Shown: in pieces, positions 63,914 to 64,000 of the stretch
Position numbering within the stretch: the stretch's first letter is position 1
Layout of the letters: every line of letters begins with the position of its first letter
Origin: Hydractinia symbiolongicarpus
Taxonomy: Eukaryota; Cnidaria; Hydrozoa; Anthoathecata; Hydractiniidae
Assembly (NCBI RefSeq): GCF_029227915.1
Contig: NC_079879.1
Location: 29,146,501 to 29,210,500, forward strand
Length of the DNA stretch: 64,000 bases
Direction of reading: 5' to 3'
The notes under the pieces: model-generated
What the model was told of the DNA's origin: nothing
Seen by the model: the letters and a program-made list of their open reading frames with translations, nothing else
Database searches by the model: none
Position numbers and translations under genes: made by a program

Positions 63914-64000
63914 GACTATACTGGCCGAGTCCAGGATTTACGGGAAATCGCAGGTTTTCGTTTGCCGGCAATTAAACTTCTTTTATTCAGCGTCTCATCA
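63914..64000 (+). repeat. Partial monomer at the window edge
   Basis: The first 87 bp of a P-like monomer (GAGTCCAGG and GCCGGCAATT), starting GACTATACTGGCC. It is cut by the end of the window, so the array continues to the right. The window also starts exactly at a monomer boundary as defined here, inside the array. Confidence 0.9.

Larger units (their letters stand above)
1..64000 (+). repeat. 203-bp satellite DNA array, head to tail
   Basis: Every part of the window is a copy of one monomer of about 203 bp. Taking the start as [A/G]ACTATA, copies begin at 1, 204, 407, 610, 812, 1015 and 1218, and continue in step to 63914. That gives about 315 full copies with a mean of 202.9 bp. All copies lie in the same direction and I saw no insertion, gap or unique spacer. 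Copies differ mostly by substitutions, with 1-bp indels giving 202- and 201-bp classes. Large, uniform arrays like this are typical of eukaryotic centromeric or heterochromatic satellites. The location is an inference from structure, because nothing unique flanks the array here. The plus sign only records the direction in which the monomer is written. Confidence 0.98.

Noticed and set aside
1-64000. CRISPR array
   Set aside because: The period is 203 bp and the whole unit is conserved, with no short repeat separated by unique spacers.
1-64000. Ribosomal DNA, tRNA or 5S gene cluster
   Set aside because: I see no conserved rRNA segments, no tRNA-like cloverleaf and no internal A-box/B-box pair in the monomer.
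1-64000. Transposon or retroelement in the array
   Set aside because: No departure from monomer phase, no terminal repeats, no target-site duplications and no transposase or reverse transcriptase frame were seen.
1-64000. Telomeric or simple-sequence repeat
   Set aside because: No short-unit tandem repeat such as TTAGGG was seen. A and T runs are short and part of the monomer.
1-64000. Bacterial or phage origin of the window
   Set aside because: No coding density, operons or ribosome-binding context. A 64-kb homogeneous 203-bp satellite is not a prokaryotic arrangement.

Overview
The whole 64 kb window is one uninterrupted satellite DNA array. A monomer of about 203 bp (mostly 203, some 202 or 201) is repeated head to tail, always in the same orientation, about 315 complete times plus an 87-bp partial copy at the right edge. 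I found no unique sequence, protein-coding gene, RNA gene, transposon, CRISPR array or inverted segment. One representative monomer counts to about 37% G+C. This much homogeneous satellite, organised into higher-order repeats (HORs), points to a eukaryotic chromosome in a centromeric, pericentromeric or other heterochromatic block. I do not recognise the monomer as belonging to a named satellite family, so no species is assigned.

The monomers fall into recurring subtypes that I named by diagnostic bases: A, B, C, C' (C with a 1-bp deletion), D, E, F, G and P. They are arranged as local HORs. From left to right: (1) 1-7.5 kb, mixed A/B/C/D, whose first 2.5 kb recurs at 7.5-10.2 kb; (2) 6.2-8.2 kb, a pentamer duplicated at 1015 bp; (3) 7.45-19.04 kb, a 29-monomer (5886-bp) near-identical duplication containing a nested 11-monomer (2233-bp) repeat; (4) 20.1-26.6 kb, multimers offset by 1216, 2841 and 609 bp; (5) 26.38-29.22 kb, two 7-monomer units of 1420 bp; (6) 28.61-31.04 kb, three 4-monomer units of 811 bp; (7) 31-42.4 kb, a mixed region in which a P-E-C cassette keeps recurring, with local dimers and trimers; (8) 42.41-48.09 kb, four 7-monomer units of 1421 bp; (9) 46.4-55.3 kb, a 23-monomer (4668-bp) duplication that includes the most divergent monomers; (10) 55.3-59.25 kb, dimers (406 bp) and three A-B-C' trimers (608 bp); (11) 58.8-64 kb, overlapping 9- and 11-monomer duplications (1825 and 2231 bp).

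The many short open reading frames (64 to 122 codons, both strands) are by-products of the repeat. The period is not a multiple of three, so the longer ones read the same DNA in two frames. The interest of the window lies in its repeat architecture: recent multi-scale unequal exchange, conversion-like patches, a non-random subtype order, and a dyad-symmetric AT-rich element present in some subtypes and broken in others.
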